Positions 8,209-17,471 are shown, counted from the stretch's first letter. The stretch is DNA of 64,000 nucleotides from Pseudoalteromonas sp. FUC4 (GCF_008370255.1 NZ_SEUI01000003.1:1-64000); one strand, 5' to 3'. Program-made: numbers and translations. Notes: a model not told the origin generated them from the sequence alone.

Positions 8209-9087
8209 TTAAAGACGAGTAACGCTAAAGCCTTTATCTCGAAGCTGTTTAAGTAACCCGTGTTTTTCAGGTAAATGCAAAGCGCCTACAGCAATAAATA
8301 GCTGCTCGTTTGCTAAACGCGGTGTGAGTTGTTTAACCCAATTATTATTGCGGTTAGTTAGCATTACTTGCTCGCTAATTTCACCGTAATTACTGTCATC
8401 AAAACTCATGTTGTAGTAATCGGTTAGTGTGTCCATGTCACCGCTTTTCCATGCATTAACTAACTTGATAAAGTAAGTATTAATATCGGCTAGTTGCTCA
8501 AAGGTTTCTTCAATCATTTCATTGCTTAATAGCGCCATACCATCAAACATTTGTAGTTGTTGTTCTAAGGTTTCAAGCTCGCCAATTTTAATATTATGCT
8601 CTTTAGCATAACTAAGCACTTGCTTGTCTATGCCGGTTTTATCTGAATAACCTGCATTTTGAAATTCAATTTGCATCATAGTCACCATAACAGCCCAAGG
8701 CTTTAAGCCATTAAACATAGCAATATCAATCGACTTTTTAGCAAAGTAATCTTTTAGCTTGGTATAATTTTGCTTTGAAAGCTCAGTTTGTAATGTTTTA
8801 CCGCCACTTAGCATCATAAATGGCATTGAGCGTTGCTGCATTTCAAGTGGAGTAAGTTTGCTTATATCAACTTCAACAATCACTTCTTTGCTTGCACTAA
8901 TCGCATCGGTTACATTGTTAGGTAAGCCTTTCATGCTGGCATCACCAACGTGTACAGTGCCAAATAAGTAAGAGCTAACGCCATTTTTCTCTATTTTATA
9001 TAAGGCCGGAGCTGCATAGCTGTTAAGGCTAAATGTTATAAGTAACGCCATAATAAAAAAGTGGCTAACACGGGTAAGAGCATTCAT
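8209..9087 (-). CDS. TraB/GumN family protein
   Basis: 292 residues with a Sec signal peptide cut near residue 26 (SYA-AP), so it is exported. The family hallmarks are visible: SSYLFGTVHVGD near the N-terminus, a conserved EVDIS segment, and FIAVGALHLPEKHGLLKQL near the C-terminus, with GTxH and GxxHxxxxxG as the putative metal-binding motifs. TraB/GumN proteins are thought to be metalloprotease-like, but most bacterial members have no proven substrate. It follows the histidine kinase gene convergently with the ATPase gene and starts at an ATG 51 bp from the neighbouring two-component operon. It could be co-transcribed with that operon. Confidence 0.85.
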   Translation of the reverse strand: MNALTRVSHFFIMALLITFSLNSYAAPALYKIEKNGVSSYLFGTVHVGDASMKGLPNNVTDAISASKEVIVEVDISKLTPLEMQQRSMPFMMLSGGKTLQTELSKQNYTKLKDYFAKKSIDIAMFNGLKPWAVMVTMMQIEFQNAGYSDKTGIDKQVLSYAKEHNIKIGELETLEQQLQMFDGMALLSNEMIEETFEQLADINTYFIKLVNAWKSGDMDTLTDYYNMSFDDSNYGEISEQVMLTNRNNNWVKQLTPRLANEQLFIAVGALHLPEKHGLLKQLRDKGFSVTRL

Positions 9088-9109
9088 GGTTTGTCCTTAA
9101 AATCTCGGG

Positions 9110-9132
9110 GGTTAGTAGTCTAAATACTAACC
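9110..9132 (-). other. intergenic hairpin after the sensor kinase
   Basis: GGTTAGTA (9110-9117) pairs with TACTAACC (9125-9132). There is no T-run on the minus strand straight after the stem, so it is more likely an mRNA-end or processing hairpin than an efficient terminator. Confidence 0.4.
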
Positions 9133-9137
9133 TAAAT

Positions 9138-10574
9138 TTACTTCAGAGGTAACGTTAATATAAACGTTAGCGTATTGTTTTCGGTATTACTGGCCGTAAT
9201 AGTAAAGCTATTTAAGTTACATAAGCTCTGCACAATAGATAATCCTAAACCATGGCGCTGGTTATTAGTTCTAGATGAATCTAGCTGATAGAGCTGGTCA
9301 AAAATAGCAATTAGCTGTTCACCACTTAGTGGTTTATTTACTTTGTTACTAACAGAGATGGTCATGTTTGTGCTGTTATTTACGGCAGTTAATTTAATTG
9401 GCGCCTCAGGGAGTCCATAAAATAGTGCGTTATCGATTAAGTTACACAAAATGGTATTTAAACTAAATTCGTCAGCATTAAGTGTAATCTCGTCACTTAT
9501 TTCGTTATTTAAACGCGTTTTAATAGTTGGGTGTTTAAAGGTCAGCTCATCAATAATTTGATTTACTAAGTTATTTAGAATGATATTTTGCGCATTCAAT
9601 TGCATTGTACTGCTACTTGAGCGCTGCAACAGTAATAGGTTGCTAACAATTGTTTTCATGCGCTGTGAAATATTAAGTACATCACTGGTATAGGTATCGC
9701 TAATACGTTTATCGTCAGGGTAGCGAATAGCCACTTCTGAAAGGCTTATGAGTTCAGCTATAGGGGTTTTAAGCTCGTGTGCAATGTCGCTTGTTAGGCG
9801 TTTTTCATTACTATAGAGTTGCTGATTAACGGTAATAAACTTATTTAGCTCGTTACGTATGGGTTCTATTTCTTCTACTTTAAAGTCGCTTTCTATTGTT
9901 TGCGCAACACCGGTAATATCGAGTAACTTAATTTGATCGTTTAAGTTGTGTAGCGGGTGTAGGCCTTTATTTACAATACGTGTCACTAAATAGCGCACCC
10001 CAAACACACCAAGTACACAGGTTAAAATAAAGACCACATCAATAATAATCAGTACTTTATTAAGTTCGGCTGTCGGCGCTGCGATTGCAAGCGTCATGGT
10101 ATTAAAAACAGCAGAGTGGGTGGGATTTCTATCATCTTTTTGGGCTACAAAGTGACTTATGAGTGCGCGGCCATCACGCCCGTTAGGAAGCTCGTAATCT
10201 ATAATTTTAGATTCGTTTATCGGCATTTCTAAAAAAGGCAGGTTAGCATTTTCATAAAGCGCTAATGAGTCTGAGCGCTCAAACACATCACGGCCATGCC
10301 ATAACTGGTAAAACTCCGTGGCATCGGCTGCTTCATACTCCGACATAAACTCACCAGCAAAATCAAATTCAACCACGTTGTTGTCATCTTCAACTAAGGT
10401 TTTTAAGTAGTTAGCTTTATTAGTTAAAGACTGATTGAACTGATCTTCCACCCAAGTATCAACACTTAAATCAACGGTTAAAAATATGGTGAACAAAATA
10501 ACTGAGATCACAGCGCTAATATTATTAACGAGTTTACGTTTTATTGAGTGATTTTTACTTTGTTGTTGCGACAT
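9138..10574 (-). CDS. sensor histidine kinase, QseC/PmrB-like
   Basis: 478 residues from the ATG at 10574. A GTG four codons further upstream is possible, but the ATG has a GGA 9-12 bases ahead of it, inside the regulator gene. TM1 is about 15-35, a periplasmic domain of about 140 residues follows, and TM2 is about 175-195. Then come a linker, HisKA (SDIAHELKTPIAEL, His 266) and an HATPase (NLIDNALFY, GLGLSIV). It overlaps the response-regulator gene by 20 bases, so the pair is translationally coupled. Sitting behind eptA, dgkA and an LTA-synthase-like gene, it probably senses envelope or cationic-peptide stress, as PmrB/CarS-type kinases do. The signal is inferred. Confidence 0.9.
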   Translation of the reverse strand: MSQQQSKNHSIKRKLVNNISAVISVILFTIFLTVDLSVDTWVEDQFNQSLTNKANYLKTLVEDDNNVVEFDFAGEFMSEYEAADATEFYQLWHGRDVFERSDSLALYENANLPFLEMPINESKIIDYELPNGRDGRALISHFVAQKDDRNPTHSAVFNTMTLAIAAPTAELNKVLIIIDVVFILTCVLGVFGVRYLVTRIVNKGLHPLHNLNDQIKLLDITGVAQTIESDFKVEEIEPIRNELNKFITVNQQLYSNEKRLTSDIAHELKTPIAELISLSEVAIRYPDDKRISDTYTSDVLNISQRMKTIVSNLLLLQRSSSSTMQLNAQNIILNNLVNQIIDELTFKHPTIKTRLNNEISDEITLNADEFSLNTILCNLIDNALFYGLPEAPIKLTAVNNSTNMTISVSNKVNKPLSGEQLIAIFDQLYQLDSSRTNNQRHGLGLSIVQSLCNLNSFTITASNTENNTLTFILTLPLK

Positions 10575-11229
10575 AACCAAATCCACGTTTATTTTTTATC
10601 GGGAGCTCGCCATTAAACTGTCTTACTTTTTTACGTATGGTTGAGATGTGTGCTTCAAGCGCATTTTTAGAGAGCATATCAAACTGACCTACCACCGCTT
10701 CACTTATAAGCTCAAGCCCCAATACTCGCTCTGGGGCGTTAAATAAGCATTCTATTATTTTGTATTCATTACGCGTGAGCTCAATGGCATGTTGCTTGTA
10801 GTGAAGAGTTTTAAGTGACAGATCTAATACGCAATTACCTACGGTAAGGGTATTTTGTTGGTTTTGCAGTGAACCACGACGAAGTAATGCAAGGACGCGA
10901 GCATGGAGTTCTTCAAACGAAAATGGCTTAGTTAAATAATCGTCAGCGCCTTTCATAAGGCCGTTAATTTTATCTTGAGGCTCACTTCGTGCAGATAAAA
11001 TTAGCACACGGCTTTGGTTATTACTGCTGCGAAGTGCTTGTAAAATACTCATGCCATCAACGCTCGGTAGCATTAAATCAAGTACGAGGAGGTCGTAGTT
11101 TCCACTCAGTGCCATACTCAACCCTTGTGAGCCATCACCAGTTTCATCTACGGTAAAACCAAGGTTGCTAAGGCCAACTTGCAAGCTGCGTCGTAATGCT
11201 TCAGAGTCTTCAATAACGAGGATTTTCAT
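10555..11229 (-). CDS. OmpR/QseB/PmrA-family response regulator
   Basis: 224 residues. The N-terminal receiver has acidic E7-D8, phospho-acceptor Asp 51 (LLVLDLMLP) and Lys in DYLTKPFSF. The C-terminal winged-helix domain has LTRNEYKIIECLF and the typical end NKRGFGYVATTK. It is the partner of the overlapping kinase. PmrA, QseB and CarR regulators of this group bind direct repeats of CTTAAG-type half sites, and exactly such a site lies ahead of eptA at 15313-15329. That makes this the likely regulator of the eptA operon. A terminator-like hairpin precedes the gene, so it may also have its own promoter. Confidence 0.92.
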   Translation of the reverse strand: MKILVIEDSEALRRSLQVGLSNLGFTVDETGDGSQGLSMALSGNYDLLVLDLMLPSVDGMSILQALRSSNNQSRVLILSARSEPQDKINGLMKGADDYLTKPFSFEELHARVLALLRRGSLQNQQNTLTVGNCVLDLSLKTLHYKQHAIELTRNEYKIIECLFNAPERVLGLELISEAVVGQFDMLSKNALEAHISTIRKKVRQFNGELPIKNKRGFGYVATTK

Positions 11230-11243
11230 GTTTACTCGGTTTA

Positions 11244-11273
11244 TAAAAATAGCCTTGTTACTTTAACAAGGCT
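11244..11273 (-). terminator. terminator/attenuator between the sulfatase-fold gene and the response regulator
   Basis: A perfect 10-bp stem, AGCCTTGTTA / TAACAAGGCT (11251-11260 and 11264-11273), is followed on the minus strand by ATTTTTA. It would end or reduce read-through from the eptA-dgkA unit into the regulator genes. Confidence 0.8.
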
Positions 11274-11292
11274 TTATTATCAAGTCACTTGG

Positions 11293-13239
11293 TTAATGAT
11301 ACCAACCATTTGTGTAGGCTAGATTACCTAAGTTCGCGTGAGCTAGGGCTTTTTTAACTAGTTGCTCATCGTTTTCACATGGTACAAGCTGGTTATTGCT
11401 ATACGTATAGGTGGTTGCTGGTTTTTGTGGTTGTAACACCACCACTTTATTATCGTGCATGTAGGCAAAGTTTTTGTCGTATTGCATCATTGCGCGTTGT
11501 TTGTTATTGCTAATTGGCTTTGATAAATCATGACCTATCATAGGGTGCTTACCACTTGCGCCAATTAAAGACAGTAGAGTAACAGGAATATCGAGCTGGC
11601 TGGCTAGTTGGCTATCTCGTTTATGGGTAATACCTTTACCAAAAATAACGGCCGGAATTTTAAAGTGATCAACCGGTACTAAATTTGAACCCGATACGCG
11701 CGAGTCGTGATCGGCAATAACTATAAATACAGTATCATCCCAGTAGCTCGATTTTTTAGCTTTTTCGATAAACGTGCCTAGTGCGTAATCGGCATACTTG
11801 GCAGCATTATTACGGGTTTGTTTTTGTTTATCGTACAGCGTTATTTTATCGTCAGGAAAGTCATACGGGCTATGATTAGAGCTTGAAAATATAAGGCTAA
11901 AAAAGGGTTTTTTTTGATTTTTAAGCTTAGTAAGTTCTATGTCGGCTTGGTCGTACAAGTCTTCGTCTGATGCGCCCCACGAGCCATTAAAGTCTATTTT
12001 TTTAAAGTTATTTGTATCTACGATACTTTTAAAACCGTTGCCTAAAAAGAAGCTTCGCATGTTATCAAAATGGCTTTCGCCACCATAAATAAACTGTGTG
12101 CTATAATTTTTCTTCGCTAAAAAATCAGCAATGGTAAAAAAGTCACGTTGTGATTTATCAAGCTTAACAATTGCACGCGAAGGCGTTGGTGTGAACCCTG
12201 TAATTACTGCCTCAATTCCACGCACTGAACGTGTGCCCGTGGCGTATAAATTATCAAACCCCCAGCCTTGTTTATAAAGGGCGTCTATATTAGGTGTAAG
12301 CGGTAAACCGCCAAGCGTGCCTACATAACGAGCACCTAAACTTTCTTGTAAAATAATGACTAAATTTTTGGGTTTACCTGTATTACTTGCGCCATGAAAC
12401 GTTTTTGTAGGGGCGGTTACATCGCTAAATGCGGCTTGCGCATTTTGCATGTTACTACGCACAATACTAAGCAATTCATCGGTGGGCATTTTACCGTAAT
12501 AGTCTTGACTTGATTGCTCATTAGAAAGTTGCTTAACTGCAAACGCGACGCTATAAAGTGAGTTAAGGGTTAAGTCGTTAAGTAAGTGATCGGTAGAAAA
12601 CGAGACCATGGCGGGGTTAAGTGGTCTGTGCCCTAATGAGTTGCGGGCGCCCAAAATAGTTAAGCATACTAAAACAAGCGCTAAAATTGATTGATTTAAG
12701 CCTGTTAGTGATGACTTGCTTTGCCATTGATTGCTAAATACTTTACTTGCAAATTTACAGCTTAAAATAAGTGCTATAACAGCAATAAATACTTCTAACT
12801 TATAGCCTGAAAAAATCATTTTTGAGACTTCTTTAGGGTAAATTAAATATTCTATAAATAAGCGGTTAGGGCGCAAGTCGTACTCGTTTATAAACGTAGG
12901 TGTAATCACTTCAAAAAAAACGAGTAAAGCAGACATCCACACTAAGTAAATTTTAATTAGGCCGCGTACTTTATTTTGCCAACCTACGCTTTGCATCAGT
13001 AAGGTAAGTAGTAATGCGGGCATAATAATGTAGCTTAGAGTGGCTATATCTACTCTTAACCCACCTATAAATATAGATAACCACGCATGCGATCCAAATA
13101 CACGCTCCCCTTGCCATACACTTAATCCAAAGCGAGCAAGTGTTAAAAAGCTAAGTGCCAAAACAGTAAATACAACAAAAATCCATACAGGGCCAAGTGC
13201 ATTTTGTATTTTAGGTATAAAAGTTAGCTTTATGCCCAT
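11293..13239 (-). CDS. LTA synthase-like phosphoglycerol/phosphoethanolamine transferase (sulfatase fold)
   Basis: 648 residues from the ATG at 13239, whose first bases overlap the dgkA stop (an in-frame TTG at 13254 is an alternative). Five membrane helices fill residues about 15-215. A periplasmic sulfatase/alkaline-phosphatase-fold domain follows: NLVIILQESLGARY (metal-binding Glu), ATGTRSVRGIEA (nucleophile Thr), FSSSNHSPYDFP and VIADHDSRV. This is the MdoB/LtaS group, which moves head groups from phospholipids onto glycans and releases diacylglycerol. The coupling to dgkA upstream fits, since DgkA recycles that diacylglycerol. The acceptor is unknown. Confidence 0.87.
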   Translation of the reverse strand: MGIKLTFIPKIQNALGPVWIFVVFTVLALSFLTLARFGLSVWQGERVFGSHAWLSIFIGGLRVDIATLSYIIMPALLLTLLMQSVGWQNKVRGLIKIYLVWMSALLVFFEVITPTFINEYDLRPNRLFIEYLIYPKEVSKMIFSGYKLEVFIAVIALILSCKFASKVFSNQWQSKSSLTGLNQSILALVLVCLTILGARNSLGHRPLNPAMVSFSTDHLLNDLTLNSLYSVAFAVKQLSNEQSSQDYYGKMPTDELLSIVRSNMQNAQAAFSDVTAPTKTFHGASNTGKPKNLVIILQESLGARYVGTLGGLPLTPNIDALYKQGWGFDNLYATGTRSVRGIEAVITGFTPTPSRAIVKLDKSQRDFFTIADFLAKKNYSTQFIYGGESHFDNMRSFFLGNGFKSIVDTNNFKKIDFNGSWGASDEDLYDQADIELTKLKNQKKPFFSLIFSSSNHSPYDFPDDKITLYDKQKQTRNNAAKYADYALGTFIEKAKKSSYWDDTVFIVIADHDSRVSGSNLVPVDHFKIPAVIFGKGITHKRDSQLASQLDIPVTLLSLIGASGKHPMIGHDLSKPISNNKQRAMMQYDKNFAYMHDNKVVVLQPQKPATTYTYSNNQLVPCENDEQLVKKALAHANLGNLAYTNGWYH

Positions 13240-13601
13240 AACACAGCCCACCAAATAAGAGCGGCAATTAGCATAGCTATAAACACGCTTGCAGAGGCAA
13301 TATCTTTAGCGAGCCCCGAAAGCTCATGGTATTCACTGCCAATTCTATCAACTACAACCTCAACTGCCGTATTTACCAGCTCAGCAAACAATACAAAAAG
13401 GAGGCTGGCTATAAGCAGTAATTTATCCTTTAGTGCAATTTCTTGTAGCCACACAAACACACCGAGTAACGAAAACAGTGCTAGCTCTTGTTGAAACGCC
13501 GCTTCAAATCGACTCATCCATTTTAAGCCGTTAAAAGAATGGCTTAAGGTAAAAATAAGGCGCATTAAGCCTTGGCGTTTTATAATGGTTTTATTACTCA
13601 T
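13230..13601 (-). CDS. dgkA: diacylglycerol kinase
   Basis: 123 residues, the size of E. coli DgkA (122), with three membrane helices. The signature AELVNTAVEVVVDRIGSEYH is nearly identical to E. coli, with catalytic Glu in the first part and the ELSGLAKD segment after it. The enzyme phosphorylates diacylglycerol to phosphatidic acid in the inner membrane. It overlaps eptA by 4 bases (ATGA) and the following LTA-synthase-like gene by 10, so it is the middle of a tightly coupled three-gene unit. Both neighbours make diacylglycerol as by-product, so the grouping is metabolically coherent. Confidence 0.97.
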   Translation of the reverse strand: MSNKTIIKRQGLMRLIFTLSHSFNGLKWMSRFEAAFQQELALFSLLGVFVWLQEIALKDKLLLIASLLFVLFAELVNTAVEVVVDRIGSEYHELSGLAKDIASASVFIAMLIAALIWWAVLWA

Positions 13602-15268
13602 AGTTTTACTTCGCTTGGTGTTGTTTGGCAGCTAGCAAGTAAATCGAGCGATGCCTGATACGTTTTGCTTTTAATGCCAATTAAATTTAAAAGGGTGTGA
13701 AAAATATTGTTGTGTGAGCGTGCGGCGTGGGTGTCTAAATTAGCTAAGCAGGTATTGGTAATGCGCTGATTATGCTCATCAGCCCACATATAAAGAGGAA
13801 CATGCGTTTGTGTGCTAGGCGCAAAGCTATACGGAAAACCATGTAAATAAGCACCGGCTTCGCCAAGCGATTCACCATGATCAGAGACATATAAAAATTG
13901 CTTATCTATATTGCTTGGCAGTGCTTTTAATTGCTCAATTACTTGGGCATTAACAAAGTCGCTGTACGCAATTGTGTTATCGTAGGTATTAACTAATTCA
14001 TCGAGTGAGCAATTTTGAATGTCGCTTCTATCGCACGTGGGTGTAAATTGCTTAAATTTATCTGGGTAGCGTTTAAAGTAAGTTGGTCCGTGTGAGCCCA
14101 TCATGTGTAGGACGATAACGGTATTAGCTTGGCTTAAATTAGCGAGTTTGCGTTTAAGTGGAGTAAGAAGTGCTTCATCAAAGCAATATTTTCCATCGCA
14201 AAGCGCTGATGGGGTGGTTGGTATATCAATATTAACAACACGGGGGCATACGTTTTTACAGCCGCTGTTGTTATCAACCCACAGTACGTCGCTGCCAGCT
14301 TGTTGTGCTAAATCAATCAGGTTTTGTTGGTTGTCGGCTGCTAATCGATCAAAGTTATTTTGTGTTTGCAGTGAAAACATACACGGCACAGACACTGCGG
14401 TGGCCGTACCGCAAGACGCCACATTATTAAAATACGTCACATTATGCTTTTGTGTATAAGGGTTGGTGTTGCGCTTATAACTTTGATAAGCAAAGTTTTC
14501 TGCTCGTGCTGTTTCGCCAACAACCATAACGGTTACGCTGGTGGTGTTAGGCGCAATAAGAGTGGGTGTTGCATCTATATTTTTAAATTCCATATTGGTA
14601 TACAGCAGCTGATCGCGCATATATTTATAACCGCTAGAGAGATACTGAAATGGGATGAGTTCTTTTTTCAAAATGCGGTTATTGCGGCCTGTCGCTGCGT
14701 AGTCGGCGTAAAAGTTTACGACCACTAAAGCAATTAATGAGCAGCACGCTACAATAAGTTTTATACGACTAATCGCTTCTTGGTGAGGGCGGGTAAAGTG
14801 TATTTTCACTTTGCTTAATATAAAAACAGGTAGCGCACAAAACAGCAGTAAAAAGCCTATGAGTTGCGGATTTAAATAGCTCAGTGCTTCGCTTGAATCC
14901 GTTTCGAACGTGTTTTGAATCATTGAATAGTCAAACACGACGCCGTAATTTAATGAGCCGTAAAGCACGGCACTCGAAATTATCAGTAAAAGGTAGTTAA
15001 TTGGTTTTAGTAACCACCTAACCGACACTATTGAAAAGAAAATAATTAAAAGGCATAACAAAAGTAGTGGCACTGAAAGTAAAAATAGCCATGAAAAAGA
15101 TGCAAGAGAGGTAATGGCGCTAAACGAACCTTGAATAAAAGGAATGTTTATAACTAAACAGTAATAACAGGCAATCATCACTACAAAGGCATTTGCACTA
15201 CAGTGAATGTAAAACCGCTTACTACGATTTGGCTTTTTTTGTGCTGGTGTTTGGCTTGTTACGTTCAT
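13598..15268 (-). CDS. eptA: lipid A phosphoethanolamine transferase
   Basis: 556 residues. Five N-terminal membrane helices (to about 185) precede the periplasmic sulfatase-fold domain, with the nucleophile Thr 253 in VVGETARAENF, the disulfide-rich stretch CGTATAVSVPCMFS, HMMGSHGPTYFKRYP and YVSDHGESLGE. These are the family motifs of EptA/MCR enzymes, which move phosphoethanolamine from phosphatidylethanolamine to lipid A and lower affinity for polymyxins. It is the first gene of eptA-dgkA-LTA-synthase-like, with a PmrA-type operator 45-61 bp ahead of the start. Assignment to EptA rather than the closely related EptB/EptC relies on the dgkA linkage and motif match. Confidence 0.9.
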   Translation of the reverse strand: MNVTSQTPAQKKPNRSKRFYIHCSANAFVVMIACYYCLVINIPFIQGSFSAITSLASFSWLFLLSVPLLLLCLLIIFFSIVSVRWLLKPINYLLLIISSAVLYGSLNYGVVFDYSMIQNTFETDSSEALSYLNPQLIGFLLLFCALPVFILSKVKIHFTRPHQEAISRIKLIVACCSLIALVVVNFYADYAATGRNNRILKKELIPFQYLSSGYKYMRDQLLYTNMEFKNIDATPTLIAPNTTSVTVMVVGETARAENFAYQSYKRNTNPYTQKHNVTYFNNVASCGTATAVSVPCMFSLQTQNNFDRLAADNQQNLIDLAQQAGSDVLWVDNNSGCKNVCPRVVNIDIPTTPSALCDGKYCFDEALLTPLKRKLANLSQANTVIVLHMMGSHGPTYFKRYPDKFKQFTPTCDRSDIQNCSLDELVNTYDNTIAYSDFVNAQVIEQLKALPSNIDKQFLYVSDHGESLGEAGAYLHGFPYSFAPSTQTHVPLYMWADEHNQRITNTCLANLDTHAARSHNNIFHTLLNLIGIKSKTYQASLDLLASCQTTPSEVKL

Positions 15269-15312
15269 ATTTAGGCTCGTTTAAAATAACAACGCCATGC
15301 TATGCAACAACA

Positions 15313-15329
15313 CTTAAGAGTCGCTTAAG
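15313..15329 (-). promoter_or_regulatory. PmrA/QseB-type operator upstream of eptA
   Basis: CTTAAG-AGTCG-CTTAAG: two perfect half sites with the 5-bp spacing of the PmrA box. Each half site is palindromic, so the site reads on either strand. It lies 45-61 bp upstream of the eptA start, a suitable place for activation. The likely binder is the OmpR-family regulator encoded at 10555-11229. Confidence 0.75.
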
Positions 15330-15534
15330 AGAACCTACGTATTACCTGAAGGTGATAAATAATTTTATTTATAAAAATATTCTTAAAAATTAATCAAACC
15401 TTAAATAAGGGATATAAGAATAGTGAATTTCTGAGAATAAAATTAGAGCATAAAAAAACCACTACTAACTTATATAGTGAATTTTAAAACCTGATAAATT
15501 GCATTTTAGTCTTTTTGTTAGATTAACTTTGGTG

Positions 15535-15566
15535 TTGACTTAAAGGGCCTAGCGCGGTACTAATAT
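15535..15566 (+). promoter_or_regulatory. candidate ilv operon promoter
   Basis: TTGACT (15535-15540) is a near-consensus -35. The -10 is ambiguous: TACTAA at 17-bp spacing or TAATAT at 20 bp. Transcription would begin just ahead of the 7-bp hairpin GCGAAGG/CCTTCGC (15576-15582 / 15588-15594), which may protect the 5' end of the leader RNA. The preceding stretch 15400-15530 shows nothing else recognisable. Confidence 0.55.
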
Positions 15567-15624
15567 ACAAAGAGAGCGAAGGAATAACCTTCGCGATAAT
15601 TGAACAAAATTTGGTATTAATTAC

Positions 15625-15693
15625 ATGCTTACAAACGCACTTAACCTAGTCCTGATTATTATCGTGGTGATTATTCCCGCGAGGGCTTCGTAG
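15625..15693 (+). CDS. ilvL: ilv operon leader peptide
   Basis: A 22-residue open frame (ATG to TAG) whose middle reads L-N-L-V-L-I-I-I-V-V-I-I-P. In it 11 of 13 residues are leucine, valine or isoleucine, the products of the downstream pathway. This is the hallmark of attenuation leaders such as E. coli IlvL. The ribosome site is weak (GG about 12 bases upstream), and an in-frame TGA blocks any longer form. The stop codon is directly followed by the antiterminator/terminator structure, so ribosome stalling at the Ile/Val/Leu codons would release the antiterminator strand (15682-15688). Confidence 0.88.
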   Translation: MLTNALNLVLIIIVVIIPARAS

Positions 15694-15753
15694 TGCTTTA
15701 AAAACTTAAGCATTAAAAAAGCCCTCCGCACTTAACCGTTCGGAGGGCTTTTT
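15682..15753 (+). terminator. ilv attenuator (antiterminator and terminator)
   Basis: The terminator stem is GCCCTCCG (15721-15728) with CGGAGGGC (15741-15748), followed by TTTTT. The competing antiterminator is AGGGCTT (15682-15688, in the last leader codons) with AAGCCCT (15719-15725). The two structures exclude each other, which is the classic attenuator layout. Confidence 0.88.
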
Positions 15754-15821
15754 AGTTTTAAGGGTAAAGTTTTTAGCGTAAAAATGTAATTGGGTTGTCA
15801 CTGAGGAATGAGGGTTTATTA

Positions 15822-17471
15822 ATGACAGGCGCAGAACTAACAATCGACTTATTGGCCAAACACGGCGTAAATGAAGTATTTGGCTACCCAGGCGGAGCTA
15901 TTATGCCAATTTACGATGCGCTGTATGGCGCGCCAGTCAAACACTACCTAACTCGCCATGAGCAAGGTGCAGGGTTTGCAGCTGTTGGTTATGCTCGCAG
16001 CACACGTAAATTAGGCGTATGTTTTGCAACATCGGGCCCAGGTGCAACTAATTTAATAACCGCTCTGGCTGATGCGATGATGGACTCAGTGCCATTATTG
16101 GCGATCACCGGCCAAGTGCCTACTGCAGCTATTGGTTCAGATGCGTTTCAAGAAGTAGATGTACTAGGTATGTCGCTTTCGTGTACTAAGCACAGCTACA
16201 TGGTAGAGCGAGCTGAAGACTTAGCAGAGATATTACAAGAAGCAATTCATTTAGCGCAAAGCGGCCGCCCAGGTCCCGTACTTGTCGATATCCCAAAAGA
16301 TATTCAAATGGCTCAAGTCCCTTTTAAACCTTGGTTAGCAGCTGATGAATACTTACCAGAGTTAGATTTAAAGCAAGTTGCTATTGCTAATCAACTGTTG
16401 AGTGAGGCTAAACAGCCTGTAGCGTATGTAGGTGGTGGTGTACAAGCCGCTGATGCGCAAGACGAGCTAATGCAATTTTTAAATAAAACGCAGATGCCAG
16501 CTGTATCAACACTTAAAGCGTTGGGCAGTGTATTACCAGATTACGAACATTACTTAGGTATGCTAGGCATGCACGGTACACAAGCTGCTAATATCGCAGT
16601 GCAAGAATGTGATGTACTTGTATGTATAGGGGCGCGCTTTGATGACCGCGTAACAGGCAACTTAGCTAAATTTGCAGCTAAAGCTAAGGTAATCCATTTA
16701 GATATCGATGCAGCTGAAGTTGGTAAGCGAAAACCAGCTAAAGCTTCATTAATTGCTGATTTAAAAACGTCATTACCTGCACTTGAATGCTTTGTAACCC
16801 CTACAGCGTGGTGTGACACAAATAAAGAAATGAATATTAAGCATGCGTGGCGTTACGACTACCCAGGTGAAAAGGTTTTTGCACCGTACTTATTAAACCA
16901 ACTAAGCCAACGCATGCCAAATACAGGGGTTGTGTGCTGCGATGTGGGTCAGCATCAAATGTGGGTAGCACAGCACATGAAGTTTACTCACCCGAGTAAT
17001 CATTTAAGCAGTGGTGGTGCAGGCACAATGGGCTTTGGTTTACCTGCGGCTATTGGCGCGCAAGTAGCACGCCCTGATGACTTTGTTATTACTGTATCGG
17101 GCGATGGTTCAATAATGATGAATATTCAAGAATTGGCCACTATTCGTCGTAACAATTTACCTGTAAAAATATTAATTTTAGATAACCAGCGTTTAGGGAT
17201 GGTTCGCCAATGGCAGGAACTATTTTTTGAAGGGCGTTATTCTGAAACTAACCTGTCGGATAACCCAGACTTTGTTCAATTAGCCGCTGTATTTGGTATT
17301 CCTGGGCAAACAATAACTCACGCTAATCAAGTTGATGATGCGATAACTGCATTAGTTAATAGTAAAGGGCCGTACATAGTACATGCCTGTATTGATGATA
17401 AAGAAAATGTTTGGCCACTTGTACCACCTGGGGCTGCGAACGACGAAATGATGACGGAGAAAGCAAAATGA
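15822..17471 (+). CDS. ilvG: acetolactate synthase large subunit, isozyme II type
   Basis: 549 residues from the ATG at 15822 (AGGG 8 bases upstream). An upstream in-frame TTG would add nine residues not found in E. coli IlvG. It joins two pyruvates, or pyruvate and 2-oxobutyrate, in the first common step of branched-chain amino acid synthesis. Thiamine-diphosphate enzyme features are complete: [11 protein letters not shown], catalytic Glu in RHEQGA, GPGATN, the FAD/allosteric middle domain ([13 protein letters not shown]), and the TDP motif [13 protein letters not shown] ending in N. It is the first structural gene after the attenuator and overlaps ilvM by 4 bases. Confidence 0.95.
   Translation: MTGAELTIDLLAKHGVNEVFGYPGGAIMPIYDALYGAPVKHYLTRHEQGAGFAAVGYARSTRKLGVCFATSGPGATNLITALADAMMDSVPLLAITGQVPTAAIGSDAFQEVDVLGMSLSCTKHSYMVERAEDLAEILQEAIHLAQSGRPGPVLVDIPKDIQMAQVPFKPWLAADEYLPELDLKQVAIANQLLSEAKQPVAYVGGGVQAADAQDELMQFLNKTQMPAVSTLKALGSVLPDYEHYLGMLGMHGTQAANIAVQECDVLVCIGARFDDRVTGNLAKFAAKAKVIHLDIDAAEVGKRKPAKASLIADLKTSLPALECFVTPTAWCDTNKEMNIKHAWRYDYPGEKVFAPYLLNQLSQRMPNTGVVCCDVGQHQMWVAQHMKFTHPSNHLSSGGAGTMGFGLPAAIGAQVARPDDFVITVSGDGSIMMNIQELATIRRNNLPVKILILDNQRLGMVRQWQELFFEGRYSETNLSDNPDFVQLAAVFGIPGQTITHANQVDDAITALVNSKGPYIVHACIDDKENVWPLVPPGAANDEMMTEKAK

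Noticed and set aside
15193-15393. Plus-strand frame antisense to the eptA start and promoter
   Set aside because: Overlaps a clear EptA N-terminus and the operator; no independent support.
15795-15821. TTG start giving IlvG nine extra residues
   Set aside because: Not found in IlvG homologues; the ATG at 15822 has a well-placed AGGG.
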